This document shows, piece after piece, positions 60,491 to 64,000 of a stretch of 64,000 bases of DNA. The translations under genes were made by a program, and so were the position numbers. Each line of letters opens with the position of its first letter. Positions within the stretch are counted from its first letter, which is position 1. This DNA comes from Bog-473 sp963717455. Lineage in GTDB: Bacteria; Actinomycetota; Acidimicrobiia; Acidimicrobiales; RAAP-2. Under the pieces are notes generated by a model that ran no database searches, was not told where the DNA came from, and worked only from the letters and a program-made list of their open reading frames with translations. The stretch lies in NCBI GenBank assembly GCA_963717455.1, contig OY970336.1, positions 3,968,001-4,032,000 of the forward strand. The letters are read 5' to 3'.

Positions 60491-60889
60491 CTACCTCTGA
60501 TCGTTCCCGAAACCGGCCACGGCTTCGATCTCCACCTTCATGCCGGAGATGGCCAACCTCGATACCTCTATCAGCGTGCTAGCCGGACGAGCGGTGCCGA
60601 AGTATTCTTGGCGCACGGGGTTGATGGTGGTTCGGTCGTCGACGTCGGTGAGGTACACGCTCACGCGGAGCACGTCGGCGAACGTGAGACCCACCGACTG
60701 GAGGATGGTCTGCATGTTTTCGAGCACCTGGCGGCACTGGGCAGCGGCATCGTCCCCCCCAATCAGGCGCATGCCCTCGTCGAACGGACCACACCCCGAG
60801 ATGAAGAGCAAGTCACCGAATCGCACCGCGTCCACGTAGTGGCTGATTGGTTCGCCCAGGCCCTCCGCTCGGATCTCTTCACGTCTCAC
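60491..60889 (-). CDS. RidA-family protein (copy 1)
   Basis: 132 aa from GTG 60889 (VRREEIRAEGLGEPISHYVDA), overlapping the upstream gene by 11 bases. YVDAVRFGDLLFISGCGPFD, then CRQVLENMQTILQSVGLTFADVLRVSVYLTDVDDR and FGTARPASTLIEVSRLAISGMKVEIEAVA, the chorismate-mutase-like trimer fold of RidA/YjgF. The ligand-binding Arg in the RPASTLIEV motif is present. It would hydrolyse reactive enamine/imine intermediates. Confidence 0.9.
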   Translation of the reverse strand: MRREEIRAEGLGEPISHYVDAVRFGDLLFISGCGPFDEGMRLIGGDDAAAQCRQVLENMQTILQSVGLTFADVLRVSVYLTDVDDRTTINPVRQEYFGTARPASTLIEVSRLAISGMKVEIEAVAGFGNDQR

Positions 60890-61463
60890 TGTTACCCGTC
60901 CCCTCGGTAGGGTCGCTCCCGGCAGTGCCAGACGGCCCGGCATCCTGGTTTTCGGCGAATACGATCGCCTCGGCATCTATCTCGATCATGGCCCCCGGCC
61001 GAGCGAGGCCGGCTACCACCACCAGCGTGCTCGCCGGTTGGTTGTCGGCTAGCACGGTTCGGCTCCGGGCCAGGTGGATGGCGGCGAAGGCGCTATCGTC
61101 CATCGGGGCAACCACGTAGACACGTACCCGGTACACATCGCTCAGCTCGGCCCCGCACTGCCGCAGGAAGCGATCGATGTTGCGAAGCACCTGCGTGGTC
61201 TGGGCACCGATGTCCCGTCCACCAACGATCGCGTGTCGCCCTTCCTCCGTCTCCGCCTCGTCGTCGGTGGCAGTCTTGCCGGAGCAGTGGATGATCTGGT
61301 GGCTCCCGAAGTCCAGCACCACGCCTTCAGCGTGGGACAGCCCCGTCAGTCCAGAACTGGCCAGCGCCGGAAATCCCCGACCGTGGAACGGGTGGACCAC
61401 GTGCCTCCCCGGTACGCCCCCCGGAGTCCCCATGTCCGGTGCCGACCGGTCGGTCCCTGTCAC
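60879..61463 (-). CDS. RidA-family protein (copy 2)
   Basis: 194 aa from GTG 61463, overlapping the hydrolase stop by GTGA (ATG 61433 is an alternative). The core VLDFGSHQIIHCSGKTATDDEAE and QTTQVLRNIDRFLRQCGAELSDVYRVRVYVVAPMDD, then DNQPASTLVVVAGLARPGAMIEIDAEAIVF is a RidA domain. The usual ligand Arg in RPAST is replaced by QPAST, so this copy may have changed specificity. Longer ends than copy 1. Confidence 0.87.
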   Translation of the reverse strand: MTGTDRSAPDMGTPGGVPGRHVVHPFHGRGFPALASSGLTGLSHAEGVVLDFGSHQIIHCSGKTATDDEAETEEGRHAIVGGRDIGAQTTQVLRNIDRFLRQCGAELSDVYRVRVYVVAPMDDSAFAAIHLARSRTVLADNQPASTLVVVAGLARPGAMIEIDAEAIVFAENQDAGPSGTAGSDPTEGTGNSET

Positions 61464-62269
61464 CGCAGCGCCGTCTCGAGGAGTGAGGAGAAGGTGTCCG
61501 GTTGCTCCAGATACGGGGCGTGAGCGGCGTCCGGGATGCGGACCAATGGGAGACCACCCAACTCCTGCGCGGAGGCTTCGCCCACCCCGATTGGCACCGA
61601 GCGGTCGTCCTCGCCCCACAGCAGGTGTACATCGGTACCACGCTCCTCGATTGACCGGCGCAGCCGCACCCCCACCACGTCATCATCGATCCTGCGGGCG
61701 AAGTAGTCGGCCAGGGCGACGAAGGACTCTGCCGCTCCGGCTGAATTGTTAATCCGGAACTCCTCCTCGATCCACTCTTCGTTGACTAGCTCCCCGTCGA
61801 GCACGAGCCAGCGGAGCTTCTCGGCGATGCCCGCGGCTGTGGTGTCGGTGAGCCGTTCGGCGATCCGAGTGCACACCTCTTCCCCGAGGGGGACGATGCC
61901 GGTGGCGCCCACCAGGACGAGGGTCGGAAAGACTCCCGGATGCTCGACCGCGGCCATGGCGACGACGTGCGCCCCGAGAGAGGTGCCGACACCGATGGCG
62001 CGCTCGAGACCGAGCTCGGCCAGCAGGCCGACGGCCAGCTCGGCGAAGGCCGGCACCGAGTAGTCGAGGTCGCCACCCTTGGCTGCAAAGCCATGACCCG
62101 GCAAGTCGATGGCGATTCCCCTGAAGCCTGGTGGCAGGCGGCGCAGGGATGACACCCAGCGGTCGGCCCGGGCCCCGACGCCGTGGACGAAGAGAGCCGT
62201 CGTGTCGCCGTGGCCGTGCTCGATCACCCGAGTGCCGATCCCCCCCACCGTCAACGGGTAGGAAATCAC
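61460..62269 (-). CDS. Alpha/beta hydrolase
   Basis: 269 aa from GTG 62269, overlapping the FAH-family stop by GTGA. HGVGARADRW is the oxyanion-hole segment, GVGTSLGAHV the nucleophile elbow (Ser of GTSLG), and GEDDRSVPIGVGE and IPDAAHAPYLEQP provide Asp and His. A serine hydrolase of the meta-cleavage-product hydrolase / RutD-like type; substrate unknown. Between the FAH gene and RidA copy 2. Confidence 0.88.
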   Translation of the reverse strand: MISYPLTVGGIGTRVIEHGHGDTTALFVHGVGARADRWVSSLRRLPPGFRGIAIDLPGHGFAAKGGDLDYSVPAFAELAVGLLAELGLERAIGVGTSLGAHVVAMAAVEHPGVFPTLVLVGATGIVPLGEEVCTRIAERLTDTTAAGIAEKLRWLVLDGELVNEEWIEEEFRINNSAGAAESFVALADYFARRIDDDVVGVRLRRSIEERGTDVHLLWGEDDRSVPIGVGEASAQELGGLPLVRIPDAAHAPYLEQPDTFSSLLETALR

Positions 62270-63132
62270 GACGACGCTCCGGCGACCGCGCCGAGGTGTG
62301 GGGACTGCTCGGGCGCGCACTGGTTTCGCATCTCTCCTAGCCCCGTGATCGCAGTCACCACCTCGTCTCCCGGATGGAGGAACACCTGTGGATCCCGGGC
62401 GGACCCGACACCGCCGGGCGTGCCCGTGAACACCAGATCACCCGGATTCAGCGTGAGGATCCGGCTGATATAGGCCAGGGTGTCGGCCACGCCAAACACC
62501 ATGTCGGAGACCGGTGCCTCTTGCATCAGCTCGCCGTTCACCGTGCAGCGCACGACCGCCTCGCCCAGGTCCACCTCGTCGGGAGTGACCAGCACGGGGC
62601 CAGTCGGGGTTGTCGACTCGAACGTCTTCCCCTGGAGCCACTGACTGGTGCGCCACTGCCAATCCCGAACTGAGACGTCGTTCCCGACGGTGTAACCAGC
62701 CACTCCGGCGAGTGCCTGCTCGGGGCTGGCATTCCGGATCGAGCGTCCGACGATCACCACGAGCTCAACCTCCCAATCGACCTTGGCACCCTCCGGGAGA
62801 ACGATCTGGTCATTCGGCCCGATGAGCGCTTCGGTGAATTTCGCGAAAAGCGTCGGGAACGCCGGCAGGTCCCTTCCCATCTCGAGGATGTGGTGCTGGT
62901 AGTTCAGTCCCAGGCAGATCACCTTGCCCGGCCGGGGTGACGGCGCGGCAAGCGACGCCGTCGAGAGACCTCGTTCCCCGACTTCGTCAGCCGTCGTGGT
63001 GGCAGCGGCGATGCCCGTCGGGCTTCGTAGGAGCTCGCTGACGTCGGCGAAGGCCAGCTCGACGCACCGGTCCCCCTCGAGGCGGGCGGCGCACGTCGCC
63101 CCACCTTCGATCCGAAGCGTGCACAGCCTCAC
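62266..63132 (-). CDS. Fumarylacetoacetate hydrolase-family enzyme
   Basis: 288 aa from GTG 63132 (VRLCTLRIEGGATCAARLEG). After a small N-terminal domain, KVICLGLNYQHHILEMGRD, EVELVVIVGRSIRN (metal Glu pair), YTVGNDVSVRDWQ and FTGTPGGVGSARDP are the FAH/2-keto-hydratase motifs. Such enzymes hydrate, decarboxylate or cleave 2-oxo acids such as acylpyruvates. Overlaps the hydrolase by GTGA; 67 bases separate it from the upstream gene. Confidence 0.92.
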   Translation of the reverse strand: MRLCTLRIEGGATCAARLEGDRCVELAFADVSELLRSPTGIAAATTTADEVGERGLSTASLAAPSPRPGKVICLGLNYQHHILEMGRDLPAFPTLFAKFTEALIGPNDQIVLPEGAKVDWEVELVVIVGRSIRNASPEQALAGVAGYTVGNDVSVRDWQWRTSQWLQGKTFESTTPTGPVLVTPDEVDLGEAVVRCTVNGELMQEAPVSDMVFGVADTLAYISRILTLNPGDLVFTGTPGGVGSARDPQVFLHPGDEVVTAITGLGEMRNQCAPEQSPHLGAVAGASS

Positions 63133-63199
63133 GCGGTCCTCACTCTCATCTGCTGTCTGCGGGTCAGCGTCTCTTCGGAGCGCCCGGGATCGAGGTAGC

Positions 63200-63952
63200 T
63201 CACCGCCACGACTCGTACCTCGGGTCGAGATCGATGAAGGCCCGGTACATCCCATCGAAGGCCAACCACTGCAAGTCGATGCTTGCGCGCACTGCCTGCC
63301 GGACGCGCTCCCTGGTGCGGTCGTCCCGAGCGAACTTCCTGATCAGCTTGGGAGCGGTCTCGCCGTGTTCCTCCTCGATCACCGAAGAGTGGAGCTCCCA
63401 GTACTGCAGCTCCGCCGATCCGTGGGTGAACCCGTAGTGTCGGACCAGGCCCTCGACGATCAGGTCGTTCCGCTTGGCCGAGGCGCCCTCGATGAAGGAC
63501 ACGCCGGCGATGCCGCCAAGCCAGTCCCCCTGGAGAGGAAGGAAGTAGCGCCAGTTGTTGAAGGCTCGGCACTCGGGTATCGGCTCTCCCTTCCTAACGT
63601 CATCGGCGGAGAGCCCGAGCGCCTCGCAGTGTCGGAGGAACGGGACCCGGTGGTCGGTGGTGCCAGACTGGGTACCCGCCCCCTCCTCCATGATCAGATC
63701 CTCGAAGACCAGCTCGTCGATGAGCGGGTCCCTGGGGGCGTAGGCGAACATGGCACACTGCGGCCGAGGGTTGGGTTCGGGCCCCACGAAGTAGAACTGC
63801 CGGACGAAACCCCGCAGGGCCTCCTGTGAGGCTTCTCCTTCGTGAATCGCCCGGACGAGTGGGTGCTCCTTGATGTGATGCCCTTGCACCGTGGCCTCGA
63901 TCTCGGCCAGCAAAGCCTCGGTCGCGGCGTCCGGCGGTCGCTCGTAATCCAT
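63200..63952 (-). CDS. Haem-oxygenase-like (TenA/PqqC-fold, possible HDO) protein
   Basis: 250 aa. The start is set at ATG 63952 because GGAGGG lies 6 bases before it; ATG 63958 and GTG 63970 are also in frame. All-helical: HHIKEHPLVRAIHEGE, VRQFYFVGPEPNPRPQCAMFAYAPRD, then EDLIMEEGAGT, ELQYWELHSSVIEEEHGETAP and AFDGMYRAFID. The Glu and His positions resemble the di-iron site of the HDO group (UndA, CADD-like) or the PqqC/TenA family. It could be an oxygenase opening the pathway. First gene of the operon that ends with the FMN oxidase. Confidence 0.8.
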   Translation of the reverse strand: MDYERPPDAATEALLAEIEATVQGHHIKEHPLVRAIHEGEASQEALRGFVRQFYFVGPEPNPRPQCAMFAYAPRDPLIDELVFEDLIMEEGAGTQSGTTDHRVPFLRHCEALGLSADDVRKGEPIPECRAFNNWRYFLPLQGDWLGGIAGVSFIEGASAKRNDLIVEGLVRHYGFTHGSAELQYWELHSSVIEEEHGETAPKLIRKFARDDRTRERVRQAVRASIDLQWLAFDGMYRAFIDLDPRYESWR

Positions 63953-64000
63953 CGTCATCCCTCCACTCACTCGTCCCGCTCCCGCGAGCTCCTGAACATC

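Noticed and set aside
1..64000. CRISPR array
   Set aside because: No regularly spaced direct repeats with unique spacers were found; the only regular repeats are coding (repeat protein) and the short pair after ssrA.

Overview
The window looks like the chromosome of a high-GC actinobacterium, most plausibly an Acidimicrobiia-type lineage. This is inferred, not computed. The evidence is very high GC with frequent GTG starts and GTGA stop/start overlaps, three F420/LLM-type flavin enzymes, a mycothiol-type DinB (TIGR03086) protein, the CysM-CysO-Mec sulfur-carrier cysteine route, a HadA/HadB dehydratase pair, a PilB-type ATPase, and a secreted protein with the 'GYWLVASDGGIF' repeats common in that class.

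Layout. 1-4.8 kb: the end of an unknown minus-strand gene, a large secreted beta-propeller/repeat protein, a methyltransferase, a GNAT acetyltransferase and a VOC protein. 4.8-11.1 kb (minus): clpP followed almost without a gap by a Wzm/Wzt polysaccharide export operon with a methyltransferase and two GT4 glycosyltransferases. A tRNA-Leu(TAG) follows at 11.2 kb. 11.3-30.5 kb: housekeeping and accessory metabolism (glycerate kinase, SDRs, a GT-C/PIG-V-like membrane protein, LLM enzymes, alpha/beta hydrolase, sulfatase/DUF1330/LON-domain operon, P450, MoxR-DUF58-transglutaminase operon, HadA/HadB, nitroreductase). 30.4-41.6 kb: a second copy of the GT4 enzyme, SRPBCC-amidohydrolase-LLM, rph-rdgB, a broken membrane protein, a sarcosine-oxidase-like flavoprotein, DUF1697 and PilB. 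41.9-47.6 kb: ferritin-like protein, an IS256-family element with clear inverted repeats, a broken SDR, mec-cysO-cysM, then smpB and ssrA (tmRNA). 47.7-49.0 kb: a DDE insertion sequence with 12-bp perfect terminal repeats directly behind ssrA, then 0.67 kb with no convincing gene.

49.7-64 kb is the most unusual part: a catabolic gene cluster behind the ssrA/IS junction. One minus-strand operon encodes an M20 protein, a split B12-dependent acyl-CoA mutase (small and large subunits), a class III CoA-transferase, a second M20 peptidase and an LLM monooxygenase. An amidohydrolase and a GntR/FCD regulator are on the plus strand. A second minus-strand operon encodes a haem-oxygenase-like (HDO/TenA-PqqC fold) protein, a fumarylacetoacetate-hydrolase family enzyme, an alpha/beta hydrolase, two RidA proteins, a universal stress protein and an FMN alpha-hydroxyacid oxidase. 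Together they suggest breakdown of a nitrogen-containing, probably branched or cyclic compound through CoA thioesters. I do not recognise the combination as a described pathway.

Six single-base frameshifts, affecting five genes, lie between 29 and 50 kb, while long genes on either side are intact. They are listed individually; they may be sequencing or assembly indels or real gene decay.
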